DNA of 64,000 nt from Platycnemis pennipes (GCA_933228895.1 OW121856.1:19485805-19549804); one strand, 5' to 3'; positions 42,441-54,712 are shown, numbered from the stretch's first letter. Program-made: numbers and translations. Notes: generated by a model not told the origin, from the letters alone.

Positions 42441-43614
42441 AAAGTCAAAAGCTAACATTCTGTACCGTAGAGTTCAGGAAACAAATTGAAATAAATTGAA
42501 AAATTATAAACTGCTATACATTGTACTGATCTTTGCGTATACCAGGTAAATCATGAGAGAAAATATCAGAGTGAATTAACTATGCGTTCAGTTCGTGTTC
42601 GCGCCGTGCAGTGATTGAACGGACCAGTGGATTATATTCCATCCCGTTCTTTAGCAATGCATGTTTATCGTGTTTTATAACTAAAAGCAGTCCAAAGTAA
42701 CGTTGAATATACGGAAATTGCAGGAGAACTCAAGTTAATGTGGAGAGTCAGTGTGCACCAATTCCATTCTGAAAAGGGACGTGTGAAAAAGCAAGGGAAT
42801 GCGCGAGAAGGAATGGGACATTGAGTGGCTGGCTACAAACAAAGAAGGGCGCGAAACAAGGAAGCGTAGTGTCTGCTCAGTATGTTTAGCATGTAAATAT
42901 TTGAGAGAAGGATGCAGAGATAAGGTAGGTGTAATGGCTGGAGATGCGCCAGCGATGAAGAGTGAAGGAGGGAAGGGCACAATGATTTACTGAGGGCCAA
43001 GAATAGCGTCTGCGAGCAGCAGGGAGAATTACACGTGAGGTGAAGGCACTAGAGACTGAGATGCCTGTGTTTGTGTGGAAAAAAGGGAACGACGATTGCA
43101 CAATAAAAGTAAATGACATAGTAGCAGGGTAAATATGCGGATTAGTGTTCTCACGCTAGCATTTCTCAATGACTACTCTAGGTATTATTCTGGTTTAAAT
43201 TATCTAATGGTGGACAAATGATAAGAGAAAGTATGGATATAGTAAGGGGAGCAGATTTGCTGTACAAGGTCTTGAGAAGTACAATAAAATGTTCCTACAT
43301 GAGGATGCAATCATCCCAAACTTTATATCTCGAGAAGAAACACGAAAAAATACCAGAATAAAAGCATCAAAGTGTGGAAAAATACCCGAGCATAGCTAGG
43401 AAACAGAGAATAATAAAAGAAATAGAATGATTGACCAAAAAATGAATTTCAAAATGGACTTGGTGAAGAGTCCAGGTGAGAGCAAGTACGGAAAGATATC
43501 ATCGAAGAAGTGAACATATTGACGGAATATATGGCATTAAGGCAGGCAACAGTATGGAAAAATGAATTTGGTGAGGGAATTAGGTAAGCCATGGGAGTTA
43601 TGGTGAATCTTTTA
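42441..43614. other. No gene seen; purine-rich spacer
   Basis: 42750-43100 and 43200-43560 are purine-rich on the plus strand with frames on both strands but no domain. 43520-43614 could hold unrecognised upstream B sequence. Confidence 0.3.
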
Positions 43615-44200
43615 TGTAGGTTAACTGGGAAGCGGAGTAACCAACGATGGACGAAGCAAGAAAGAAATAGTCAGTAAATTAGCTCAGGTAAAGAGGGCAT
43701 TTATCAAAAGAAGAATCTACTTGCAGCTAGAAATACAAGCAAAGCAGCAAGGAAATAATTCATCAGAACGTATGTACATCTGGAACATGTTTCTTTACGG
43801 CAGTGAGGCATGGACGATCACAGCAGTGGAGAAGAGATAGGTGGAGGCATTCAAAATATGCTATAGAAGAATGGCGAAGTATAAATGGAACGACCGAGTA
43901 TGTGACGAGGGAGCCCTAAGAGGAGTGAGAGAAAAGAGGAGTCATCTGAATACCCCAAGACAGGACAACTTAATCGGTCACATCATGAGACATGATGGCC
44001 TGATGAAGACAATCGTCGAAGGGCAAGTGGGCGAGCAGAATGACAAAGGAATATCTCATATTAGATAAATGGAACAAGTGATGAAGGATGTGAAAGAAAA
44101 GAAATATGTAAACATGAAGAGATTAGCCGATAGAAAAATTCAGTGGAGAACTGCGTCAAACCAATCTCAGGATTGCTAACTAAAGATGATGAAGAATACA
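43615..44200 (+). mobile_element. LINE-B 3' copy
   Basis: GGAGTAACCAACGATGGACG ('TNDGRSKKEIVSKLAQVKRA'), 'FLYGSEAWTITAVEK', 'EAFKICYRRMAKYKWNDRVC' and 'LIGHIMRHDGLMKTIVEGQV' follow in order with a few frameshifts. The end GGATTGCTAACTAAAGATGA is the B terminus. It groups with the copy at 24040-24285. Confidence 0.75.
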
Positions 44201-44789
44201 TTAATAAAACGAGGGGCAGAAGAGCTTATTAAAATCATTTGTGAACGTTCTCGCGGTGACATATGAATTCAGAACCTACATACGTATAGAAATAGCCATT
44301 TTTCCATTCCTACAAAGAAGTACTATAATATATTTGTACTACGAAACCTTTTCCAACCTCGTCTACCTTAATACCGCTCGAATAGTTTTAATGCACAAAT
44401 TCTAACCACACATCATTGTAAAATTTTATATCAACTTTCGATGCATGATATTCATACTATTGTCTAATTTAAATAATAATATGTTTGAAAATTATTTGGG
44501 TTCAAATATTGAAATCAGTTGGGTGCCGTAACAAAATACTATAGTGAGTATTAATCGCGTAAGTTCCAAGTAATAATCCTCAACAGGTTTTGATAATGTG
44601 AAAAGACCCGATGCCAAGACATCTTCTCCAACTTAGCATGGATGGCATAAATGATTCAGAAATAAAATCAAAGCTTGGTTAGGGAGGAAATGCAATTGTA
44701 GTCAAGAGATGACAAGAAAAAAGGTAGATTCAGCTGAAGCTATTGAAGGCGGAATGCTGGGTAATCTCTTAACTTGTCTTCGTCTTATC
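44201..44789. other. No gene seen
   Basis: AT-rich spacer without recognised features. Confidence 0.3.
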
Positions 44790-45012
44790 TACCCTAATTT
44801 TTTTAAAACGAATAGCTTTACTAAAGATGATAGATATATCTTAAATATCCCTGACTATTATATAATTGAGATAATAGAGATGGATTGAGGTACCGATACC
44901 ATAATGTCATTTTTCTCCCGTACTGTAAGAGAATACAATTGCCGGCATATCAAAGGGATAGATTGGTGAAATATTGTTAGAGTGGTCTGTAGAGCATGTT
45001 ACATTAGGGTGG
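44790..45012 (+). mobile_element. LINE-A2 fragment without tail
   Basis: ACGAATAGCTTTACTAAAGA, TACCGATACCATAATGTCAT, TTTTTCTCCCGTACTGTAAG and CATATCAAAGGGATAG follow the order of the A2 C-terminus and early 3' UTR. It stops before the hairpin. Confidence 0.6.
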
Positions 45013-45279
45013 TTCCATGAATGGCGATAAGAAGGCGCTGGTATTTTTCAACTGATTTTCTCTGGTAACCAACAGCTCAGTGAACATTTGACATACTGCA
45101 CCTACAATATTTTCCAACATTTTTGTTAAAACATGTAATATTGCTACATGTTTAAACATAACTAACCCTTAGATGGTACGTAAATACAGATAAAATATTT
45201 AGATGAGTGCCGTTATCACCATTATTCCGTTATTATTATACAGATACACGTGGAAAATGCCACGAGACGGAAGATGATT

Positions 45280-47535
45280 TCGAGTACACTACATTTTGGA
45301 GAAGCAGAGATTTAGAAACCAAGCGAAGGACTGCTAAAGCTACCCTGGGGCAGACATCGACAGTGACCATAATTTAGTGATGATGAAATGCCATCTAAAA
45401 TTCAATATTTGAAGAAAACAATTGAGAATATGTGGCTGGTAGAAAACTGAAGGAGGCTCAACATCAGCTGGCATTTTAGAAAGCAGTGGGAAACAACATA
45501 GGGGAAGGCCTGAATGAGAAATCAGTAGAAAAGCGTTGGGAAAACATTAAATGTGGACTACAGGAAGCCGCAAAAGAAGTTCTTGGAAAAAGAAAAGCTA
45601 CCAAGAAGAAACCATGGATCACGGAAGAAGTCTTAGACTTGATTGTAGAAAGAAGTAAATACAAGAATGCGAAAACTGAATAATTGCACCTTTCCTACGA
45701 AAGAATAAGGAACGAAATATGCCGCAAAACCAGGAAAGCTAGAGAGATGTGGATGAAGAATCTATGCAAAGAAGCACAAAACAACCTTGCACTTGGGAAG
45801 GTGGAGGCTGCCTGTAGGATAGTGAGAAACCACTTCAAGGAACGGAGCGCAAGATGCAATGTCATAAGGGACAAGAATGGCGAAATTTGGATTGAAAATG
45901 AAGACAAAGTGAAGAGGTGGAAAGAATATCTGGAAGAGTTATACAATGGAAACAATTTCAACACAAAAGCTACCGAAGAGGAAAGCGAAGTGGAAAAGGA
46001 TGATTTGGGAGCATCAATATTAAGATCGGATTCAACGATGCAATAAAGGAATCTTCGGATGAATAAGGCTTCGAGTATTGATGATGTTCCTGCACAACTA
46101 ATTAAAAATGCGGGAGAGAGGACATAACTCATCTTTACTAAACCATCTGCGACTGTATTCGACAGGAGAAATACTAAGGGACTACGAGAAAAACATCACC
46201 ATTCCTTTTCCCAAGAAGAAGAGAGCGGAGATATGCGAACATTTTAGAGCTATAAGACTGACGACACATGTATCGAATATATTTACCAGGATCTACTACT
46301 GAAGAATAGAACGAAAAGCAGAGTACCTGGATTAAGAGCAATTCGTATTCAGGAAAAGTACGGATACTAGAGAATCAATATTGGCCCTTAGGATGCTCAT
46401 TATAGAAAAGAGAATGGATAAGAATAAGCCGACATTATTTGCAATTGTGGATTTCGAGAAGGCTTTTGACAACGTGGATTGGGATTTGATGCTTTGAATT
46501 CTGAAGGGAATTGGAGTGTCCACAATGACCGAAGAATTATCCTTAGTCTGTACAAAAACCAGGTAGCTGTGATTAAATCTGGACCCAGCTGAGAAGAGGC
46601 AAGAATAAGGAAAGGAGTGAGACAAGGCTGTGCACTGTATCCCTTAATTTTTTATAGTTTACATCGAGAGAGCCATTAAACAAACCAAAGAAAAGTCTTC
46701 TGGAGAGACTATCCATAGAGAAAAAATAAGAATGCTGCGATTCGCTGATGATCTGGCACTCAGTAGAGACAGAGATCTTCAATGGTTAAGATTCTAGTAA
46801 CCATGGAAAGGAAAATGGCCAGATATCAACTGAAGATAAATAAGAAGAAGACTAAAATATTGGTGTGCAGCAAGAAAGAAGAGGCCAATACCAAAGTCAA
46901 GCTTGGAAAATAAAAAAGTGATGAGGTGAAAGTGTTCTGTTACCTAGGTAGCCGAATAACCAACGATGGACGAAGCAAGAAAGAAATAGTAACTAGAATA
47001 ACTCAGGAAAAGAGGGCATTCTATCTAAAGAAGAATCTACTCACAGCTGGAAATACAAGTGCAGAAGTAAGGAAAAAATGCATCAGAACATACGTCTGGA
47101 GTATGTTTCTTTACGGTAGTGAGGCATGGGCGATGACAGCAGCGAAGAAGAAAATGATAGAAGCATTCGAAATGTGGGGCTACAGAAGAATGATGAAGAT
47201 TAAATGGATCGACCGAGTCAGTAACGAGCGAGTTCTAAGAAGAGTGAGAGAAAAAAAAAGTCTGCTGACAACTCTAAAAAGAAGAAGGGACAACTTAATC
47301 GGCCATATCTTAAGACACGATGGCCTCATGAAGACAATCGTCAAAGGAAAAGTGAACGGGAAGATTGGAAAAGGCAGGCCTCGAATGAGATTCATGAAAC
47401 AGGTAGTGAGGGGTGTAAAAGAGAAGAGAAGAATTACGTCACAATGAAAAGATTGGCCAATAGAAGAATTGAGTTGAAAGCTGCGTCAAACCAATCCTAG
47501 GATTGTTGAACAATCGTGATGATGATGATGGCCCT
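45280..47535 (+). mobile_element. LINE-B (RTE-like), longest copy (2.26 kb)
   Basis: Domain order with intervening frameshifts: endonuclease end 'GADIDSDHNLVMMK' with catalytic SDH at 45362-45370; connector 'KSVEKRW', 'KKKPWITEEVLDLIVERSKY', 'RKAREMWMKNLC', 'RIVRNHFKERSARCNVIRDK', 'RWKEYLEELYNGN'; RT fingers 'IRLTTHVSNIFTRIYY'; motif A 'AIVDFEKAFDNVDWDL' (about 46440-46490); motif B 'RKGVRQGC' (46608-46631); motif C 'FADD' (46741-46752); thumb 'MERKMARYQLKINKKKTK'; C-terminal 'GSRITNDGRSKKEIV' and 'GHILRHDGLMKTIVKGKVNG'. The 3' end is short with GATGATGATGATGG. AP-endonuclease plus RT, a short UTR and a (GAT)n tail fit the RTE group. The N-terminal endonuclease is missing. At least four frame breaks make it dead. 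Confidence 0.85.
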
Positions 47536-47539
47536 ATTA

Positions 47540-47662
47540 TAAATATTGGTACCAAAAATGTTCCAATGTAGTAGCCTATTTGGTTGTCAATAATGCATAT
47601 TTGGCGAAATTCACCGCCTGCCACACACCCTCACGGTGGCTTAGAGGGTATTGCGCAGGAGT
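47540..47662 (+). mobile_element. LINE-A2 tail fragment
   Basis: AATGTAGTAGCCTATTTGG, CAATAATGCATATTTGGCGA, then the hairpin at 47607-47650 (GCCTGCCACACACCCTCACG ... GGCTTAGAGGG). It sits directly after the LINE-B terminus, so B or A landed beside the other. Confidence 0.6.
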
Positions 47663-48344
47663 TGATGAACCCTCTCCTTATCAAGTAGTCATTCCTGTCA
47701 TCTGACGCTACTAAATGCCTATGCTATATTCCTCTTGAACTCTTAAACTTTATCTTTTCTGTTGCCCTCCCAGAAACAATTGATGCCACCATTTCTAACA
47801 CTATTTTTTTTACTTTCCTCTCTATCCTGCTTACTTTCCCCACCGTCTTCCAAACCTCTACATTAAATTCCTCCAAACTTTGTTAAAGGACAAGCTTCGC
47901 TATCAATCCGTTCTGAAAAGCAAACAATTTGTTTACCATGCCTTAACTTTGACTTTACAATTCCATTCGTCTTTTATCAATACAATTCCTTCCAAATTTC
48001 TGCGATAATAAAGTGAGGTTTGTCCAAAACTGCATAAATCTTCATCCATTCGCTCAAAATCTAGCACGGCAACTTTTGCGTTTGACCTATTCTTCCTACA
48101 TTTAGAAAATGTATTTTCTTTACTTCTTCTGCGGTTCACCACTCAGAGTGACTAAGGATTGAGGCCAACGAAATTTGATATCGCATAGACTCACATGCTT
48201 AGCTGTAAAAATATTCCGTTTCCTTGCGATTTATGCATTGAACCAACGGGCCTCATTATCCTATTCCTCAAATCTGATTAAGGAACCCTTACACTATGGT
48301 AATCCAAAAGCTGAGCCTGCCTGTATTGAACGGCCAGTTCACGG
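47663..48344. other. No gene seen
   Basis: AT-rich, pyrimidine-biased spacer. No conserved block was found. Confidence 0.3.
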
Positions 48345-48510
48345 CACACCTTGGTAGTCAAGTCAGTTAAGCGCCTCCTGATGATAGGTCGTAGGTCCTA
48401 AGGTTGTAGGTTCGAATGTTGCCTTGGGCATGGATGTTGAGTTAGGTCATGGTTTGAGTGCTGATTGGATAGTGCGATATAGCCTAGTCAAGATCACTCA
48501 ATAAAATAAT
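48345..48510 (+). mobile_element. SINE-3, tRNA-derived
   Basis: TTGGTAGTCAAGTCAGTTAA (A-box region from 48351) and GGTTCGAATGT (B box, 48409-48419) are spaced as in a tRNA-derived promoter. The body reads GCCTTGGGCATGGATGTTGA, GGTTTGAGTGCTGATTGG and ends AATAAAATAATTC. It does not match SINE-1 or SINE-2 bodies. The poor acceptor-stem pairing argues against a functional tRNA gene. Confidence 0.6.
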
Positions 48511-49744
48511 TCTAAGACATTGATAGACTTACGTAAGAGGAAATTGATTGTCTGGGTTAAAATTCGCAAATTTTATGTAAACTGCTAAATGAGCTAATGT
48601 TAATGGCCTCTTTAGTGGAATTCTGGTGAAGTTTATTTTCTAGATAAATGAAACACTTAATCTGCTTGGATTCCGCTGAATGGAATTGAATTGGACATTT
48701 ATAAGCTCAGAGGTATTTGTTTTCTCTTCTGACACCCTTGAATAAGGCTAGAGGGAAAAGCGGATAAGGCATTCACAGTAACAGGAGATACAAGTGGAAT
48801 GCAGGATGACGAACTGTAAATGAGTACCGACAGGCGCCTCAGGTTCTCCCTGAGTGTCTGAAATGTCTTCCTCAAACACTTGCCTTAATCCTTAATCTCC
48901 GCTCGGGATTCCCAAGGGAGTCCTCGCGCCTCCCTTCTTCACTTCCACTTTCGCCGTCCCACCCAGGAAGCGAACGCGGCGCGTGCGACCGTACGAGGGA
49001 GAGGCAAAGAGGGAGAAAATGGGGGAGGAAAGGGAGGGGAGAGTACAGAGGGAGGTGAAGAGGGCAAAAGGGGAGAGTTTTTTGATACCGGAATGGTTTG
49101 GACGCGTGTATGGAGGAGGGTGAGTGGGGAAGGGAGGAGGGCCGAGTGCGGAACCCTGTGGTACACTTGCTGGTCACACGCTCTCCCCGCACACCCAGCG
49201 GCACCATATCGATTGAGGGGCGAGGGGGCGGCAGGAACAGGATGGTGGGCCGGTGATGATAACGCGTGGGGGAGCCAAAGGGGCTGGGGGATCCCTGAAA
49301 GAACGCCTTTGGTGAACGAACGCTTTTGTAGACGCGCACGCCGACAAAGGGAGCGCATTCCCTTCGTGAGCGGGAGCATCTACCCCCTCCCGAGTAGCGC
49401 AAAATTGTCTCCTCGGGGGCCACCTCCCTGAGTGGTATGTGAGGCAAAGGAAGAGGGAAACCCAGCGTGCAAATCAGCCACCTATTGAAGGCAGTAACAT
49501 TCCCTTAAATTTATTCTGGATGGTAATAAGAACTTGATGAAATAAATAATAAATCACGTGGAAATAAATGAAATATCCAGGGGTAGCATTTCTGAAGAGT
49601 CATATACAAAACACTCCTATCCATTGCGTTCAGAAATCACATCCAGAGTCCAGCATGAAACATAATAATAGATATAGCTACAAAATCGTTTTTAAATTTG
49701 GGTCAAATGATCTAATGTTTTACGAAAGTTTGGGACATTTTAAG
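48511..49744. other. No gene seen; GC-rich island at about 48890-49440
   Basis: The island is G-rich on the plus strand in 48990-49080 and GC-rich overall. Three overlapping long frames on both strands give arginine/proline/serine-rich translations without a domain. A promoter-type island or unrecognised repeat is possible. 49450-49744 is AT-rich. Confidence 0.3.
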
Positions 49745-49862
49745 CACCCATTATATAATATATATTTAGGCATGATACTTAATGCTTGTATGGTGTGAGT
49801 TCACCCCCTGCCACACACCTTTATGATGGTTTGCAGGATATTATGTAGGTGTATATTATAAC
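49745..49862 (+). mobile_element. LINE-A1 tail fragment
   Basis: AGGCATGATACTTAATGCTT, GGTGTGAGTTCACCCCCTGC, hairpin 49803-49848 and ATATTATGTAGGTGTATATT. No A1 coding sequence precedes it. Confidence 0.65.
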
Positions 49863-50119
49863 ATGAGATATAAATTTTGGAAAAAAAGCATTCGGAAATT
49901 GCATTCGGAAATGGCGAATTCCTTTAAATCTCCTCTGACCACTCGGATCCACTCCAATTAAAAGTTCTCCGCACATGAAGGATTAAAACGAAGGAGAATC
50001 CAAGCTCTTTTACATAGCAAACGAAAGCTGATAAGCGTGGAAAAATTAACAAAAAAATAAAGGATTCTAATCCAATGATAATCAAATTTCCTCCATTCTG
50101 GAATTAAGATTTTACGCCG

Positions 50120-50650
50120 TTGACAAAGCCCAGGCAAGGAGGGCATTCTATCAAAAGAAGAATCCACCTACAGCCTAAAATACAAGCGTAGAAGTAAGGA
50201 AAGAGTTAATCAGAACATACATCTGGAGCATGTTTCTTTAATGCATTGAGGCATGCACGATGACAGCAGCGGAGAAGAAAAGAGTAGAAGCATTCGAGAT
50301 GTGGTACTACAGAAGAATGATAAAGATTAAATGGTTCGACCGAGTAAGTAACGAGGAAGTCCTTAAAATGGTAGGAGAAAAGAGAAGTCTGCTGACATCT
50401 CTAAAAAAAAGGAACAACTTAATTGGCCATACCTTGAGACACGATAGCCTGATGAAGACAATCGCCGAGGGAAAAGTGAACGGGAAGATTGGAAAAGGTA
50501 GGCCTCGTATGAGATACATGGAACAGGTTGTGAAGGATGTAAAATAGAAGAGAAGAATTACGTCACAATGAAAAGTTTGTCCGATAGAAGTATCGAGTGG
50601 AAAGCGGCGTCAAACCAATCCTAGGATTATTGACCGATGATGATGAAAAT
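50120..50650 (+). mobile_element. LINE-B 3' copy
   Basis: AAAGCCCAGGCAAGGAGGGC starts the 'AQARRAFYQKKN' stretch. 'EAFEMWYYRRMIKIKWFDRV', 'NNLIGHTLRHDSLMKTIAEG' and 'KVNGKIGKGRPRMRYMEQVV' lie in one frame (50260-50547). The terminus is GGATTATTGACCGATGATGA. It is close to the long copy at 45280-47535. Confidence 0.8.
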
Positions 50651-52160
50651 AACGAATCACCCCAAGATTCTTTTCAGTGCTAACACAATGAGTTATTTAA
50701 TGATGTAACTTTATATATGCTCTTTTACGACGACCTCTCATATATATTCTCTCCTTTCTTTACTTCCATTCATAAGTGAATGCGTGGAGTAATCTAATTT
50801 GTCGACTAATGCAATAAAACTTCTTATTTCGCCGTTTCCATCCAATTTTGAATGTCTTTCATCGTATTACAATCTGTTTATCTCTATTTTTCACTTCATC
50901 GCCCATTTCATTCTCAAAGCTGGCCTAATAAGTTGTTTGATATTTGCTGAACTTTCTGAACACATCAGAATACCCACTGAAAATGTGTTACGCACGAACA
51001 AAGGTACTCCTGAAGTGCTTGTGGATGTGTAAAGAAAACAATAAGTATGTTTACTGCATCTGATAAATGAACGCCAGGTTCTTTGCAAAACGAGGGTGTC
51101 TATTGAAAATCTAAGTGCATGCATAAATGTTCATGGGCCTCCGACACCTGAGGCTATTTCCGCCATGTGAAACGGGAGCTGAGAATGAGCAGAATTTACA
51201 GCAGGCAGGGAAACATGGCATCAATTATAACCCACATCTAGGCTGCATAGCAACCGAATATTTAGGCGTAATGTAATTGGAGTAGCCTGGAATGCATCTC
51301 AAATATATTGTTGACGCAATTAACTCATTTAACATCGCGACTGCACCGGTGCATGACTAAAGGCAATTGGGAATAATTTAGGAATAAGCCGCGTCACATG
51401 ATTCCTGAATTTTTTGCGTCTTCATAATTACTACTTAGTTTTAAAATTGTGACGGATACTAATCATTTTAGTAATTCAATTTTTTTTAATATTAAGTAAA
51501 TATTACTAAATTAATTTAAGTGGGAAACGAACCACGACACACCCCACATAATATACACAACCTATTACTACTCCTGCTAATGAGAATCGTAGATTTAAGC
51601 ACACAAAAAAGCATGACGCACCAACAAACATTATATTCCTACGTAGTATGTACCATTTAGTTGTACGAGCCTAGGACATGCAACACTAATACGTTTCTCT
51701 AATTAAACGGCGAGAGCAACATATGACGGCGAAGATACATGCGGATATTAGAATAGGTATTATAGACTACGACGTAGTAGAGAATTGTGAAGTATTTTTT
51801 TAACGTGTATACATTTATCATTACTAACTTAATCATGCTCCTGGAAATATAACTTAAAATTGATATAGTTGTGGAAATTCCTGAATTATCGATTAAATAT
51901 TTGTATTAAATAATTTTTACAATTTTAGCATTGAACAATTACTTGATACATACATATTAAATAATTTATATATCAATCAAAGTAATGTTTTAAAATTACT
52001 TTGTGTACTAAAACTTCATTGCCATGCATAGCTAACATTTCAGGTGTATTATGAGCTCATATCTAACATGTTAAACAAAGCAGTGGCATTATATCTCTCA
52101 GTTGCGCCTTAGTAGTGTATGTATGGACCAGTATTTTTTTTATGCATGCATGTAACGATA
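50651..52160. other. No gene seen; AT-rich spacer
   Basis: Strongly AT-rich, particularly 51470-52060. No repeats with defined ends or coding blocks recognised. Confidence 0.3.
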
Positions 52161-52245
52161 AATTTAGTTCTCTCACCCTGTATAAATGCATGCCTGGTGA
52201 TGGATCTCTCCTGCCACACGCCCTTACGGTGACTTTCAGGGTTAC
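52161..52245 (+). mobile_element. LINE-A tail fragment (diverged)
   Basis: AAATGCATGCCTGGTGATGG, TCTCCTGCCACACGCCCTTA and GGTGACTTTCAGGG keep the hairpin outline. The wording TGCCTGGTGATGG is shared with 38030-38125, suggesting a common subfamily. Confidence 0.5.
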
Positions 52246-52765
52246 GCTAGGTTAGGAGTTACGATAGGTTAAGTAATGCATCATAATTAATACAAGAATT
52301 AGGGTTTAGTGTGAAAATTATTATCAGATCGTAGCTTGTAGTATAGATAAAGTCTATTACAGAAATTTTAATTGGATAGCTTTAATGAATATGACAGGCA
52401 TATATTAAAAACACCAGCGTATTATGCTAGATTCGACCAGATAAGTATGATTAGAGAGAGAGAGAGAGATTGTCGTACTGATAGATTCAAAATGGTATGT
52501 TTCCCCCGTACTATAAGAGAACAGAATAGGCAGCATAGCAAAGGGATAGGCAGGGGAAATACTATAGAGTAGATAGTCTGTAGTGCATGATGCATGCATT
52601 AACCTCCGATTCCATAATTACTATGCACATACTAACAATCTCGTTGCCTGAAACCCTATAGTAGCATGTTTTAATCTCTATTATGCATGCTTGGTGAACT
52701 TCACCCCCTGCCACACACCCTCGCGGTGGTTTGCAGGGTATCGCCTGGGTGTAGATGTAGATGGG
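52246..52765 (+). mobile_element. LINE-A2 copy, 5'-truncated, with full tail
   Basis: It starts at the 'GVTIG*' equivalent of 'RCYDR' and runs through 'YILKTPAYYARFDQISMIRE', an expanded GA run (52451-52468) and 'RDCRTDRFKMVCFPRTIRE'. The A2 3' UTR, hairpin (52704-52742) and GGGTGTAGATGTAGATGGG tail are intact. Confidence 0.75.
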
Positions 52766-52904
52766 AGTGCTGACCTTAAAGCTCCCTCGACTGATTGAGT
52801 GATCTCTGCTCCGCATTGAGATTGCCAATTAGAACAACTTCGCACCTCTGCTAGGGATCACACGTGGACTCTTGTCATTAGGCCACATGCATCATGCAAA
52901 AGCA

Positions 52905-53010
52905 TGAAAGGAGGGATCCCCCATCCCTTTCATTTCTATCCTTACGCCTTTCCTCCCGGTCTGAAGCGCCTATTATGCGGAAACAGACTTGAAAACACCC
53001 TTGTATGAAC
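52905..53010 (-). repeat. Unclassified dispersed repeat, copy 2
   Basis: The minus strand matches 8998-9105 over about 100 bp (for example TTTCAAGTCTGTTTCCGCA, AATAGGCGCTTCAGACCGGG). Flanks are unrelated. No ends typical of a known class are visible. Confidence 0.6.
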
Positions 53011-53635
53011 CTGTTGAGAGAGCGAAGGGTGAATAATATACCAACACATCATTTTCGCTCTTTGTAACTGAAGATGCCTTAAAAACACGCCACTACATGT
53101 ACAATGCGAATGAAGATACACACCCCAAGGAACATTTGATCTCCCTCATGATGATGCGATTCACACATCTCAACGAGAATATTGCGCCGCCAACGAAACG
53201 CCTCATCGAAGGCGTGCACAACAAATCAAGCAGCTGCTAATAACAGCAATTAAGAAAAGTAATAGATCACAGCAAAGGCACATGGAGAAATCAGGAGAGG
53301 TATTGTATATTTTGGAATTCAATTTAGAATTTAGGATTTTTTTATGTGTAGGTACATGTAGGTATGTTTTATTCACTACTAACTCATGCATGCCTAAGGA
53401 AATAAAAGTGAAAAATTTAATTTTTGTAAATAATTTACTGACTAACCATAAATATTACAATAATTTGCATAAAATAACAATTTAGTGCCACTTGCAGCAT
53501 ATGTTTAGCGTGTTTCGTGATTGTAAAATTTATGTACTATCTTCTTCGAGGAAGTAGAGATGTGCCTACCAGTTGTATGTGAGTAGTATACACGGAGTAG
53601 TATTTTTTGCATTCCTGCATGGTAGTTAGTTCATA
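53011..53635. other. No gene seen
   Basis: AT-rich spacer with GTAGGTACATGTAGGTATG (about 53350), perhaps a decayed hexamer tail, but no hairpin beside it. Confidence 0.3.
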
Positions 53636-53637
53636 TT

Positions 53638-54050
53638 CATCTACATCTACATAATACCCTGTAAGCCACAATTAAGGTGTGTGGCAGTGAGTGAATTCTC
53701 ACCAAGCATTAACGTCAATCAACGTTTAACGTCATCATGGAAAATATTATCTTGGAATTTAGCTAAGAGATTAAGTCCAAATTTCAACCTACGGTCTGTA
53801 AATGGCTTATCTTATATACTGGTTATGCTAATATAATTATCATACCGCTCCTTTACAAATCTTCCCGATCTTCGTTGAACACGCTCCAGTTCATTATTTA
53901 AGCGTGTTTCGTAAGGACCTTATGCATACTGGCAGCGTATTCCAAATGAAGTCTAATGAAAAATTACCAAATTTCTTGTACATGATCGACTAATTTACCC
54001 AGTACTCTTTTCATGAAATCCAATTTACGATAAGACTGACCCATTACCTC
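53638..54050 (-). mobile_element. LINE-A1 copy with most of the 3' UTR deleted
   Basis: Tail, hairpin (53655-53695) and about 15 bp of UTR are followed at about 53715 directly by coding sequence ('SKIIFS' region), then on the minus strand 'NELERVFNEDREDL', 'YDNYISITSI' and 'GFMKRVLGKLVDHVQEIW'. An internal deletion of about 300 bp is inferred by comparison with other A1 copies. It forms a head-to-head pair with the next copy. Confidence 0.7.
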
Positions 54051-54059
54051 ACCTACCTG

Positions 54060-54712
54060 ACCCATTACCTTTCTCTCTTGTTAGACCTCATTTGGAATAT
54101 GCTGCCATTGTATGGGATCCCTAGGAAAGCGGTCTAATTAACGAACTTGAAAGTGTGCAGCGAAGATCGGCAAGATTTGGAAAGGGACGGTACGATGACT
54201 ATATTAGCGTAACCAGTCTATTAAATGGATTATAATGGGAATCATTGTCAGAATGCAGGTGTAAAGTTAGATTTAATCTCCTAAATAAATTCCAAAATAA
54301 TATTTTCAGTGACGACGTTAAATATTTTGCGAACCCCAACTTACTATGGTGGAGTTGACCATAATCACAAAATTAGAGAAATTGATTGCCGAAATGACAG
54401 ATTCATAATTTCCTTTTTTCCTCGTACAACTATGGATATGAATAACGGTAAATATATCCAATACGAGTGTGACAATGGATAACCTTGGTAGCTGCATGTT
54501 GATATAAGGACTTGAAGCTAACCCAAATAACAGAATGTTTTTGCATGTTTGCTTTGCTATTTTTATCGTTTTCAAATAGTGAAGTTTAGAACAGCATATA
54601 AATACTAATCTTTTTTTTGCATGATATATAGTGCATGTTTGGTGAGAATTCACCCCCTGCCACACACCTTTATGTTGGCTTACAGGGTATTATGTAGATG
54701 CAGATGTATATG
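54060..54712 (+). mobile_element. LINE-A1 copy, 5'-truncated, with full tail
   Basis: 'SLVRPHLEYAAIVWDP', 'ESVQRRSARFGKGRYDDYIS', 'NLLNKFQNNIFSDDVK', then frameshifts and 'KIREIDCRNDRFIISFFPRT'. The A1 3' UTR, hairpin (54650-54690) and TATTATGTAGATGCAGATG tail are complete. Its coding half is the inverse of the copy at 53638-54050, with only about 110 bp between the arms. Confidence 0.8.

Noticed and set aside
48872..49447. Open frame of 191 codons on the minus strand
   Set aside because: Same pattern: three overlapping frames on both strands in a GC-rich block and no recognisable motif.
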